Part shown: positions 7,562-15,420 of the stretch, piece by piece | How positions within the stretch are numbered: position 1 is the stretch's first letter | Layout of the letters: every line of letters begins with the position of its first letter | DNA from: Nocardia nova | Lineage (GTDB): Bacteria > Actinomycetota > Actinomycetes > Mycobacteriales > Mycobacteriaceae | Direction of reading: 5' to 3' | Length of the DNA: 64,000 nt | Assembly (NCBI RefSeq): GCF_002933465.1 | Contig: NZ_PSZE01000006.1 | Location: 62,001 to 126,000 of the forward strand | Program-made: the position numbers and the translations under genes | Notes under the pieces: generated by a model | Database searches by the model: none | Seen by the model: only the letters and a program-made list of their open reading frames with translations | What the model was told of the DNA's origin: nothing

Positions 7562-8935
7562 ATGGTCAGCAATCTCACAGGCGATAACCGTCCCGAGGGC
7601 AGGGGCGAGCCCGGGACACAGCTCGGTGCGCTGGAAGCCTATGCCGCTCAGGCCCACGGTTACCTCAGCGTCGGGGGTGATCAGCTCACTCAGCTGCCCG
7701 GATTGCTGCGTCCGCTGGTTCTGGAGTCCTGGCTGCGCAGTGTGCGCGGCGGGGTCGATCCCATGGATGTACTCGACGGCCGCGGTCTGCGCGGCGCCGA
7801 TCTGCAGCGCTACCGCGACAACCATCCGATTGCCGCGGTGATGCCACTGGTCGACAAGCTGCTGCTGCAGGACGCCACCGGCATCGGCCTGATCGTGGTC
7901 GTCGCCGACCAGTTCGGCCGGGTGCTGTCGGTGCACGGCCATCCCGAACGGGTCGAGGCCGCCGCCGAGGTCGGCCTGCGCGAGGGCGACGATCTGTCCG
8001 AACGCCGCATCGGCACCAACGCGGTCGGACTGGTGGTCCGCACCGGGCGCGCCACCTGGATCCACGGCCCGGAACACTTTCTGCACCGGATGCATCAGCT
8101 CACCGGGGCGGCCGCGCCCGTCCACGATCCGGACGGCCGGTTGGTCGGCGTGCTGATGATCGCCGGCGGCGTGCGCGTCGCGCGTCCGGAGATTCTGGCA
8201 CTGGTGAAGGCGGCCGCGACCGCGGCGGAAATGGATCTGGTGCTCGCGGCCGTGCGCGCCGAACAACGAGGCGCGGATCGCCCTGCGCCCGTGGGGCATT
8301 CGACGCCACCGCGGACCGCCGGCCGGCTGGCGCTGGAGGTGCTGGGGCTGGGCCAGCCGCAGCTATCGGTCGACGGCGAGCGCATCGCGTTGTCGCAGCG
8401 GCATGCCGAGATCCTGTTGTTGCTGGCCGAACACGCCGAAGGTCTGTCCGCCGATCATCTGGCGCTGCTGCTCGACGACACTGACCTCGACAACGCCACC
8501 ATCCGCGCCGCTATGTCACGGCTGCGCTCGGTGGTCGGCCCGGACGTGTTCGGTTCGCGGCCGTATCGATTGCGGGTGCCGGTGTCCACGGATGTGGAGG
8601 CGCTGCGCGCGGCGCTGGATTCGGGTGATGTGCACAGTGCGGTCCGCCATTACACCGGACCGGTGCTGCCCCGTTCGACCGCTCCCGGAGTTATAGACAT
8701 CCGCGATGAATTGCGGGTGCGGCTGCGGACCGCAGTGTTACGTTCCGGTGAGGCGGCCGTGCTGAGCCGTTGGACCTCGGGCGCCGAGGGACGTGACGAT
8801 GCCGCCGCATGGGTGGCCTATCGAGCCACCGCCGATCGCGATTCTGCCCTGTATGCTCAGATCGAGGCCAAAATTCGGGTGCTCGACCGGCGGATGGGCG
8901 CCGATGCAACGCAGATGCAACGTTTCGGCTCGTAG
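7562..8935 (+). CDS. GAF-domain transcriptional regulator with C-terminal DNA-binding domain
   Basis: A 457-residue regulator of a type common in mycobacteria and Nocardia. Residues 15-75 resemble the N-terminal region of AcoR-like activators (LESWLRS, then RYRDNHPIAAVMPLVDKLL). A GAF sensor domain follows at about 80-215, with LSERRIGTNAVGLVVRTGRATWIHGPEHF and PVHDPDGRLVGVLMIAGG typical of acetoin/alcohol regulators. After a linker, residues 255-340 form a winged-helix domain (LSQRHAEILLLLAEHAEGLS, ATIRAAMSRLRSVVG). There is no sigma-54 AAA domain, so it does not act like true AcoR. The ATG at 7562 follows a GAAAGG site. Its target is unclear because no dehydrogenase gene is adjacent. Confidence 0.78.
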   Translation: MVSNLTGDNRPEGRGEPGTQLGALEAYAAQAHGYLSVGGDQLTQLPGLLRPLVLESWLRSVRGGVDPMDVLDGRGLRGADLQRYRDNHPIAAVMPLVDKLLLQDATGIGLIVVVADQFGRVLSVHGHPERVEAAAEVGLREGDDLSERRIGTNAVGLVVRTGRATWIHGPEHFLHRMHQLTGAAAPVHDPDGRLVGVLMIAGGVRVARPEILALVKAAATAAEMDLVLAAVRAEQRGADRPAPVGHSTPPRTAGRLALEVLGLGQPQLSVDGERIALSQRHAEILLLLAEHAEGLSADHLALLLDDTDLDNATIRAAMSRLRSVVGPDVFGSRPYRLRVPVSTDVEALRAALDSGDVHSAVRHYTGPVLPRSTAPGVIDIRDELRVRLRTAVLRSGEAAVLSRWTSGAEGRDDAAAWVAYRATADRDSALYAQIEAKIRVLDRRMGADATQMQRFGS

Positions 8936-9089
8936 GCTCCGCGTCTGAAAGTGTCCTGACTCACACGAACAGGTCACGGTGTGGTTTCAGGCGCATCGCT
9001 GCCCCGAGATCGACCGAATTGGACGCTAGTCCGAGTTTTTTTGAAGGATCTCATTCCTTTTTATTAGTCTTCGGCTTAGTGTTCGCTGC

Positions 9090-9218
9090 ATGAACGGTGG
9101 CGCGAGTCGCCACCGGCCGACGCAGGAGATGAGGCCGCGGGAGCTCGGGGCCGCGATGTTGGAGGAAGTCGAGTTCGAGGATGAGTTGGTGACCGCACCG
9201 GTTCACCGAAATTACTGA
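9090..9218 (+). CDS. Possible small peptide (42 aa), unrecognised
   Basis: An ATG-to-TGA frame in the leader of the first NRPS. The peptide is charged: the N-terminal third is basic, followed by an acidic stretch (MLEEVEFEDELV) and a C terminus TAPVHRNY. There is no good ribosome-binding site for the first ATG; an internal ATG at 9156 has CGGGG at about the right distance. A short acidic leader ending in Tyr recalls RiPP precursors in a general way, but it lacks the MftA ending and has no modifying enzyme beside it. It may be chance or a leader peptide. I do not recognise a family. Confidence 0.25.
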   Translation: MNGGASRHRPTQEMRPRELGAAMLEEVEFEDELVTAPVHRNY

Positions 9219-9371
9219 GACACAAACCATTTCGCTCATTCACACCTTCGCGATCGCGTGAGGTGTATTCGCCGAACCATCCGTGGCAAAGCCGGGGTCC
9301 GCTTCGTCGCCCGACCCGGGGCTTATTTCGTGCTGCCCGAAAAGCGTTCGGTCGCTGGGTATTTCGTCAAT

Positions 9372-9379
9372 GGAGGAGG
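9372..9379 (+). promoter_or_regulatory. Ribosome-binding site deciding the NRPS-1 start
   Basis: GGAGGAGG lies 5 bases before GTG at 9385, an ideal Shine-Dalgarno placement. The ATG at 9370 would start inside this motif and ATG-like starts further upstream have none, so GTG 9385 is preferred. Confidence 0.65.
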
Positions 9380-9384
9380 CTCTG

Positions 9385-12300
9385 GTGCAGGGTTCGGAGT
9401 TGAGCGGGTCCGGTCCGGGTGAAGGTCACGGCGCCGAGATCACGTCGGATCCGTCGCCGTTCCCGTTGACGCCGGCGCAGCTCGGCGTCTGGTACGCCCA
9501 GCTGCTCGATCCGCAGACTCCGATCAATATCGCCCAGTACGTCGACGTGCACGGCGACCTCGATGTCGAAGTCCTGCAAAAGGTCTCGGTCGACGCGGCC
9601 CGGGAGTTCGGGTCCACGCTGGTGCGGCTCGGCGAAATCGACGGTGAGCCGTATCAGTGCGTGGACCCGCGGCTTCCGGTCGACATCGTGCCGGTCGATC
9701 TGCGCGAAACCCCCGATCCGGTCGCGGCCGCCCACGACTGGATGCGCGCGGACTACACGCGGCCGGTGGATCTGCTGACGGACCGGCTGTTCGCCGGCGC
9801 CGCGCTGCGGGTGGGTGAACGGCGATGGTTCTGGTATCTGCGCGCCCACCACATCGTTCTCGACGGATTCGGCGCGCTGACCAACACCATGCGCGTCGCC
9901 GAGCGCTACACCGCCGAGCTGCGCGGTATCGAACCCGAACCGGCCCAGGCGGGCAGCCTCGAATCGCTGGTGGCGGGTGAACGCGGCTACCGCGACAGCA
10001 CCCGGTTCGGCTCCGATCGCGGGTACTGGGGCGAGCGGGTCCGCGATCTGGACGGCGCGACCACGCTCAACGGCCGCAGCGCACCCCGCGCTGCCGGGAA
10101 CCTGGTCTACGGCCGCAGGCTGCCGGACAAGGTCGTCACTCGGATGAACGACCTTGCGACAGCGCATGATTCGAGTTCGGCGGTGGTGTTGCTCGCGGCC
10201 TTCGCGGCCTATCTGGCCCGGCTGACCGGACGCGACGAGGCGGTGCTGAGCCTGCCAGTGACCGCCCGCACGACGGCCGTGATGCGGCGCTCGGCCGGCA
10301 TGCTCTCCAATATCGTCCCGCTGCGGTTGCAGGTCGGGCAGGCCACCTGGGCGCAGCTGTTGCAGCAGACCCGGGTCGAGGTCGCCGGGGCCCTGCGGCA
10401 TCAGCGCTACCGGCACGAGGACATCCGCCGCGACGCCGGGATGGAAGGCCTGGCCACCCGTCGCGCACTGTTCGGGCCGCTGGCCAACATCATGCTGTTC
10501 CGCAGCGATCTGACCCTGGGCGATACCGCCGGTCGCTACCACGTGCTCTCGACCGGGCCGGTCGAGGATATGAGCCTCAACGTCTACTACGGTGACAGCG
10601 ACCGGGTGCACGTCGACTTCGAGGCCAACCCGAATCTGTATCGCGCCGACGAGATCGCCCGCCATCACGCCCGCTTCGTGCGGTTCCTGGAGCGGCTGGT
10701 CGACCTCGATCCCGAGCGGCCGCTGTCGTCGGTGGCGGTCACGACCGATCTGGAGCGTGAGGTCAGCCTCCGTATCTGGAATGCCACCGAGGTGGATATC
10801 GCCGAACTGGCGGGTGCGGACGCGACCCTGGTGTCGATGTTCGAGCGCCAGGCAGCGCACACCCCGGAGGCCGTCGCGCTGCGCGGATCGCGGACCCTCG
10901 GCTACGCCGGGTTCGCGGCCGAGGTCAACCGGCTCGCGCGCTATCTGATCGCGCGGGGCGCGGGTCCGGAAACGACGGTGGCACTGCATATTCGGCGTTC
11001 CTCGGAGCTCGTGGTCGCGATGTACGCGGTGCTGACGGCGGGTGCGGCGTATGTGCCGCTGGACCCCGACCACCCCGCCGAGCGCATCGGCTACGTGCTC
11101 CAGACCGCGAAGCCGGTCTGCGTGCTGACCACAGCCGGCGATCACGGCGACGGTGATACCCGGTGGATCGACATCGATGAACTGGACCTGTCGGCGCACT
11201 CCGAGCGACCGGTGACCGACGCCGAGCGGATTTCGCCGCTGCGGCCGCAGCATCCCGCGTACGTCATCTTCACCTCCGGTTCCACCGGGCGGCCGAAGGG
11301 CGTCGCGATCACCCATGCCGCGATCGTCAACCGGCTGGTCTGGATGCAGAGCGCCTACCGCCTCACGGCCGCCGACGTCGTCCTGCAGAAGACCCCCGCC
11401 ACGTTCGACGTTTCGGTATGGGAGTTTTTCTGGCCGTTGCAGATCGGCGCGAGCCTGGTGCTGGCCACGCCCGACGGGCATCGCGAACCGGCCTATCTGC
11501 GCGCGGTGATCGCCGAATTCGGTGTCACCGTCGTGCATTTCGTGCCCACGATGCTGGCGGCCTTCCTCGGTGGCGTGGTCGGCGGCTCCGAATTGAGTTC
11601 GCTGCGTGCGGTATTCGCCTCCGGCGAGGCGTTGCCCGGTCCGCTGGCGCAGCGACTGCTCGCCGCGGCCCCGCGCGCGCGGCTGCACAATCTGTACGGT
11701 CCCACCGAGGCAGCGGTCGATGTCACCGCGCATCAGGGGGGTCCGCTCGATACCACCGGTGTGCCGATCGGCGCACCGGTCTTCAACACCCGGCTGTACG
11801 TGCTCGACGCACGGTTGCGGCCGGTGCCCGTCGGCGTTCCGGGTGAGCTGTATCTGTCGGGGGTTCAGCTCGCCCGAGGCTACGCCGGGAGGCCGGAGCT
11901 GACCGCCGAACGGTTCGTCGCCGATCCGTTCGCGGACAGTGAGTCGGAGGCCGGCCCCGGGGCGCGGATGTATCGCACCGGGGATCTGGTCCGCTGGACG
12001 GCCGACGGTGAGCTCGAGTATCTGGGCCGCACCGATTTTCAGGTCAAACTGCGTGGGCTGCGGATCGAACTCGGCGAGATCGAAGCGGTGCTCGGCGCGG
12101 TCCCCGGGGTCGCGCGCGCGGTGGTCGTGGTGCGCGACGATGCCGGCACGGGTGCGCAACTGGTGGCCTATCTGGTCGAAACCACCGCCGGCGCGGTCGA
12201 CGTGGCGCGAGTGCGTGGCGCGGCCGCGCGCGAGTTGCCCGGCTATATGGTGCCGGCGGCGTACGTGATGCTGGCGTCGCTGCCGGTCAACGCCTCCGGC

Positions 12301-12954
12301 AAACTCGATCGGGCCGCGCTTCCCGCGTCCGAGCGGACCGCCGGTCGGTACCGCCGACCACAGTCGGTCTCGGAGCGGGCGGTCGCCGAGGTATTCGGTG
12401 AGGTGCTCGGCCGTGAGCGCATCGGACTCGACGACGACTTCTTCGCGCTGGGCGGTAATTCGCTGGTCGCGACGCAGGTGGCTGCGCGATTGAACGCCGA
12501 CCTCGGCTGCGCGCTGACCGTGCGGGAACTGTTCGAGGCCACCACGGTCGAGGCGCTGGCCGAGCTGATCGACCGCGCCTTCGAAACCGAGGACATGCAC
12601 GAGAGCGCCGGGCCGGTCGCCGGGCCGCGACCGCAGGTGCTGCCGCTCTCGCCCGCCCAGCAGCGCATCTGGTTCCTCAACCGGTTCGAGGAGGATAGCG
12701 CCGGCTACAACATGCCGTTCGTGGTCCGGATGACCGGGGCGGTCGATACCGAGGCCCTGCGCTCGGCCCTCGCCGATGTGGTGGCCCGGCACGAGGTGTT
12801 GCGCACCGTTTTCCGGCGGACGACGACCTCGTGGCCCGGCAGCATATTCTCCCCGCTGGGCAGGTGGGGCCGGCGTCGTTCCCGGTGGAAACCGTTGCGG
12901 CGCAGGGCCTCGACGTCGAGTTGGCGCGGCTGGCGGCACGGGGCTTCGACCTGA
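9385..12954 (+). CDS. Non-ribosomal peptide synthetase, C-A(Ser)-T-C, frameshifted in second C domain
   Basis: First readable part of a broken NRPS. A condensation domain at residues 25-455 has HHIVLDGFG near 155. The adenylation domain at about 475-1000 has [18 protein letters not shown] and YRTGD. A carrier domain follows with DDDFFALGGNSL near 1017 (phosphopantetheine serine), then the start of a second condensation domain ([15 protein letters not shown] near 1087). The by-eye Stachelhaus code is DVWHFSLVDK, the EntF-type serine code. The N-terminal C domain closely resembles the one at the start of the large NRPS at 40577. At 12811-12813 one base, probably a C, is missing. The true frame continues in another register and this one runs into 41 codons of nonsense to 12954. 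The first module looks intact; the protein as a whole cannot work unless the shift is a sequencing error. Confidence 0.85.
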   Translation: MQGSELSGSGPGEGHGAEITSDPSPFPLTPAQLGVWYAQLLDPQTPINIAQYVDVHGDLDVEVLQKVSVDAAREFGSTLVRLGEIDGEPYQCVDPRLPVDIVPVDLRETPDPVAAAHDWMRADYTRPVDLLTDRLFAGAALRVGERRWFWYLRAHHIVLDGFGALTNTMRVAERYTAELRGIEPEPAQAGSLESLVAGERGYRDSTRFGSDRGYWGERVRDLDGATTLNGRSAPRAAGNLVYGRRLPDKVVTRMNDLATAHDSSSAVVLLAAFAAYLARLTGRDEAVLSLPVTARTTAVMRRSAGMLSNIVPLRLQVGQATWAQLLQQTRVEVAGALRHQRYRHEDIRRDAGMEGLATRRALFGPLANIMLFRSDLTLGDTAGRYHVLSTGPVEDMSLNVYYGDSDRVHVDFEANPNLYRADEIARHHARFVRFLERLVDLDPERPLSSVAVTTDLEREVSLRIWNATEVDIAELAGADATLVSMFERQAAHTPEAVALRGSRTLGYAGFAAEVNRLARYLIARGAGPETTVALHIRRSSELVVAMYAVLTAGAAYVPLDPDHPAERIGYVLQTAKPVCVLTTAGDHGDGDTRWIDIDELDLSAHSERPVTDAERISPLRPQHPAYVIFTSGSTGRPKGVAITHAAIVNRLVWMQSAYRLTAADVVLQKTPATFDVSVWEFFWPLQIGASLVLATPDGHREPAYLRAVIAEFGVTVVHFVPTMLAAFLGGVVGGSELSSLRAVFASGEALPGPLAQRLLAAAPRARLHNLYGPTEAAVDVTAHQGGPLDTTGVPIGAPVFNTRLYVLDARLRPVPVGVPGELYLSGVQLARGYAGRPELTAERFVADPFADSESEAGPGARMYRTGDLVRWTADGELEYLGRTDFQVKLRGLRIELGEIEAVLGAVPGVARAVVVVRDDAGTGAQLVAYLVETTAGAVDVARVRGAAARELPGYMVPAAYVMLASLPVNASGKLDRAALPASERTAGRYRRPQSVSERAVAEVFGEVLGRERIGLDDDFFALGGNSLVATQVAARLNADLGCALTVRELFEATTVEALAELIDRAFETEDMHESAGPVAGPRPQVLPLSPAQQRIWFLNRFEEDSAGYNMPFVVRMTGAVDTEALRSALADVVARHEVLRTVFRRTTTSWPGSIFSPLGRWGRRRSRWKPLRRRASTSSWRGWRHGAST

Positions 12955-13456
12955 CCGCCGAAATTCCGTTGCGAGCGGTGATTTTCGAACTGGCGGCCGA
13001 TGATGTCGCGCTGGCGATCGTGCTCCACCACATCGCCGCGGACGGACTGTCGCTGCCGGTGCTGGCGCGGGAAGTGGCCGCGGCCTATACCCACCGCCGG
13101 TCGGGTATCGATGCCCCCGAGCCGCTGCCTGCGGTGCAGTACGCCGATTACGCGCTGTGGCAACGGGATCGGCTCGGCGTCCCCGAAGATCCCGATTCCC
13201 TGGCCGCCCGGCAACTCGGCTACTGGTCGCATACGCTGGCGGGAATTCCCGACCAGCTGGACCTGCCCGCCGATCGGCCGCGGCCCGCGGTGGCCGGAGG
13301 CCGGGGCGCCACCTATCGCTTCGACCTACCCGCCGACCTGCACGCGGGGATCTCCGAACTCGCCCGCGCCCAGGGGGTTTCGACCTTCATGGTGCTGCAC
13401 GGCGCGCTGGCCGCGCTGCTCGCACGGATCTCGGGTGGCGACGATATCGTGATCGG
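12813..13456 (+). pseudogene. NRPS-1 second condensation domain, central part (out of frame)
   Basis: Continuation of the second C domain in a new frame. It starts F-P-A-D-D-D-L-V-A-R-Q-H-I-L from 12813 and runs through the active-site motif HHIAADGLS near 13025, the [10 protein letters not shown] block near 13136, DLPADRPRP near 13262 and GDDIVIG near 13440. At 13455-13457 another base is missing: the expected G-T-P-V-x-G-R-G reads only after dropping into the third frame. Both shifts are single-base losses next to C/G runs, so they could be real decay or consensus errors. The free frame itself would stop at 13499 without a valid domain end. Confidence 0.75.
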
Positions 13457-14764
13457 ACCCCGGTCGGCGGTCGCGGTCACCGCGAACTCGACGGTCTGAT
13501 CGGCATGTTCGTCAACACCCTGGTGCTGCGCACCCGCGTGGCGGTCGACGAACCGTTCATCGCTCTGCTGCAACGGGTCCGGGCGGTGGACCTGGGCGCC
13601 TTCGCGCACGCCGATCTGCCCTTCGAACAGTTGGTGGAGGCGCTGAACCCGGTCCGATCGCAGGCCCGCCACCCGCTGTTCCAGGTGATGCTGGGTGTGG
13701 CCGACACTCAGGACATCGCCCTCGAGTTACCCGGATTGTCCGTGCGGACGAGTACCCTGGACACGGCGGTGACCAAGTTCGACCTTCACCTGACGGTCAC
13801 CGAAAGCTTCGCCGGTGCCGGTCCCGGGGAAGGTCCGGCACCGGCGGGGATCACGGCGGAGTTCACCTACGCCACAGATCTTTTCGATTCGGACACCATC
13901 GCGAGCTATGCGCGGTGGTGGCGGCACTTGCTGGTCCAGGTGGTCGCCGAGCCCACTCGTGCGGTGGGGCAGCTGCCGCTGCTCGACGCGGCCGAGGTGC
14001 GACGCGCGATCGACGCCGGCCGCCGCGGCGCCGGGGGAACGGTTCCCGACGTGCTCGCCGCATTCGAGCGGCAGGTGTTCCTGCGGCCCGATGCGGTGGC
14101 CGTGGTCGACGGCGAGCGGCAATACACCTATGCCGAGCTGTCGGCCCGGATCAATCGCCTGGCACGACATCTCGTCGGCGCGGGCGTCGGCCCGGAATCG
14201 CTGGTCGTACTGGGGATGCGCCGGTCGGCCGAGCTGGTGATCGCCGCCTACGCCGTGCTGGCCGCCGGCGGGGCGTACGTGCCGGTCGACCCGGATCAGC
14301 CGCCGGCCCGGTTGCGGCAGATGGCCGAGACCGCCGCGCCGGTACGCATGCTGATCGCCGGTGATGCGCCCGATCTGGACATTCCGTCGATCGCGATCGA
14401 TGCGCTCGAGCTCGACGGCCTGTCCGATCGCCCGCTCACCGCCGCCGACCGGCTCGCTCCGGTGCGTTCGGCCAACACCGCCTATGTCATCTTCACCTCC
14501 GGCTCCACCGGAACTCCGAAAGGCGTTGCCGTCCAGCGCGGTTCTCTCGACAACCAGATCGCCTGGATCGCCGATGAGTACGGGATCGGTGAGCGCGACG
14601 TGGTGCTGTTCAAGACCCCGGCCACCTTCGACGTTTCGGTGTGGGAGCTGTTCGCGCCGCTGAGCAGCGGGGCGCGGCTGGTGGTCGCCACACCCGACGG
14701 GCATCGCGACACCGCCTATCTGGCGTCCGAGTTTCGCGACCGTGAAAGGAAGAAGGAAGAAAGT
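13457..14764 (+). pseudogene. NRPS-1 end of second C domain and truncated second A domain
   Basis: From 13457 the third frame restores TPVGGRGHRELDGLIGMFVN and the rest of the C domain (DLPFEQLVEALNPVRSQARH near 13620). An A domain then runs from about 14035: TYAELSARINRLARHL, GGAYVPVDPDQP, FTSGSTGTPKG near 14495 and [12 protein letters not shown] near 14630. The homology ends abruptly near 14730, just after the PDGHRDTAYL motif. Half of the A domain, the carrier domain and any terminal domain are missing. The frame then crosses a purine-rich ribosome-binding region and joins a separate tiny ORF at 14765. The surviving part most resembles module 3 of the large NRPS. This looks like a deletion scar. 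Confidence 0.75.
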
Positions 14765-14854
14765 ATGGACGGCACTGTCGACTACGCCGCGATCCTCACC
14801 CAGGTGCTGAGCTTCCTCAGCTCCGGTTCCAGCATCGCCTACACCCCGAAGTAA
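14765..14854 (+). CDS. Small hydrophobic peptide 1 (29 aa), unrecognised
   Basis: A 29-codon ORF starting with ATG and preceded by GAAGGA at 14752-14757, seven bases upstream. It begins M-D, has a hydrophobic, probably helical middle (YAAILTQVLSFL) and a Ser/Gly patch (SSGSS), and ends IAYTPK. It is paralogous to the next ORF, sharing I-x-T, L-S, G-S and T-P positions in the last 19 residues. It lies in the same frame as the truncated NRPS but has its own start signal. Small helical peptides of this kind in mycolata include the pore-forming PorA/PorH group, but no specific similarity is claimed. Function is unknown. Confidence 0.5.
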   Translation: MDGTVDYAAILTQVLSFLSSGSSIAYTPK

Positions 14855-14883
14855 ACCCCGCGCCAGAAAAGGATTTTCGACTG

Positions 14884-14979
14884 ATGGATACCGGAAGCTC
14901 CGGCCTCGGCAGCATCTTCACCGCCCTCGCGAACCTGCTCTCCACCGGATCGGCGGTGTCGGTGACACCGGGCGCTTGA
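14884..14979 (+). CDS. Small hydrophobic peptide 2 (31 aa), paralogue of peptide 1
   Basis: A 31-codon ORF, 29 bases after peptide 1, with AAAAGGA ten bases before its ATG. It begins MDTGSSGLGS, has a hydrophobic stretch IFTALANLLSTGSAVSV and ends TPGA. Alignment with peptide 1 gives 8 identities in the 19 residues before the end, with conservative changes at most other positions. Two consecutive tiny ORFs with the same plan and separate ribosome-binding sites argue against chance. They sit between an NRPS remnant and mbtH and are followed by a strong hairpin. Product and role are unknown. Confidence 0.5.
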   Translation: MDTGSSGLGSIFTALANLLSTGSAVSVTPGA

Positions 14980-14983
14980 TCGC

Positions 14984-15014
14984 GGTGCGGGCCCGGACAC
15001 CGCGGGCCCGCACC
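14984..15014 (+). terminator. Strong hairpin between small peptides and mbtH
   Basis: Perfect 11-base arms (GGTGCGGGCCC and its complement) around a 9-base loop, starting 5 bases after the stop of peptide 2. There is no T-run after it, so it may be a weak terminator, an attenuator or an mRNA 3'-end stabiliser that sets the expression of the peptides apart from mbtH. Confidence 0.5.
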
Positions 15015-15075
15015 ATCACCCGGTGCGGTGGTGTAGTCGCCGGGCCGGACACGGTTCCGCACGAAAGGTAATCGA

Positions 15076-15264
15076 ATGAGCAACCCGTTCGACGATGACG
15101 ACGCCGAGTTCTACGTCCTGACCAACGATGAAGGCGAGCACTCGTTGTGGCCGGTGTTCGCGGCCGTGCCGAGCGGATGGACGATCGCTCACGGTCCTTG
15201 TCTGCGTCAGCTCTGCCTCGACTATGTCGAATCGCATTGGACCGATATGCGCCCGAGTCGCTGA
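15076..15264 (+). CDS. MbtH-like protein
   Basis: A 62-residue MbtH-family protein, the small partner that binds and activates NRPS adenylation domains. The family signature is present: MSNPFDDDDAEFYVL, NDEGEHSLWPVFAAVPSGW and CLDYVESHWTDMRPSR, with the conserved Ser-Leu-Trp-Pro and the two Trp residues of the binding surface. An AAAGG site lies seven bases before the ATG. It is the only mbtH in the window, so it probably serves both the NRPS-1 adenylation domain and those of the giant NRPS about 25 kb downstream. Family assignment is very sure. Confidence 0.93.
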   Translation: MSNPFDDDDAEFYVLTNDEGEHSLWPVFAAVPSGWTIAHGPCLRQLCLDYVESHWTDMRPSR

Positions 15265-15301
15265 TCGAGGCCATGCGTCTGCAAGCCAACTGAATGCGTC
15301 G

Positions 15302-15350
15302 CGCCGCGGCGTGCCACCCGAACCCCCCCCTGCACCGGCACGCCGCGGCG
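15302..15350 (+). terminator. Terminator-like hairpin after mbtH
   Basis: Perfect 14-base arms (CGCCGCGGCGTGCC and its complement) enclose a 21-base loop holding a run of eight C. It begins 38 bases after the mbtH stop and precedes the separately regulated SRPBCC/ArsR pair, the expected position for ending the NRPS-mbtH transcript. No T-run follows. Confidence 0.6.
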
Positions 15351-15388
15351 TTCACGCGCTCCTCGCATCGGCTCGGCCCGCCTGCTAA

Positions 15389-15406
15389 TATAAGTCGAAA
15401 CTTATA
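15389..15406. promoter_or_regulatory. Operator palindrome of the SRPBCC-ArsR operon
   Basis: TATAAGT and ACTTATA form perfect 7-base arms around CGAA, directly before the GAAGGAGG ribosome-binding site of the SRPBCC gene. It is AT-rich in a GC-rich setting and sits where a repressor would block transcription. The ArsR-family protein encoded by the second gene of the operon is the probable ligand (inference). Confidence 0.6.
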
Positions 15407-15420
15407 GAAGGAGGTATGCC

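Larger units (their letters stand above)
8936..9384. other. Leader region upstream of the first NRPS
   Basis: A 449-base gap. A T-rich stretch at about 9035-9070, unusual in this GC-rich window, is the likeliest promoter area, but I find no clear -35/-10 pair. The segment also contains a 42-codon reading frame (9090-9218, listed separately) and an upstream extension of the NRPS frame from 9283 that lacks a ribosome-binding site. Confidence 0.4.

Noticed and set aside
9035..9080. Candidate promoter TTGAAG ... TATTAG before the first NRPS
   Set aside because: Spacing of about 15 bases and poor consensus; reported only as a T-rich likely promoter area.
9367..12939. 1,190-codon minus-strand frame opposite the first NRPS
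   Set aside because: Antisense shadow with no domain pattern; the plus strand is plainly coding.
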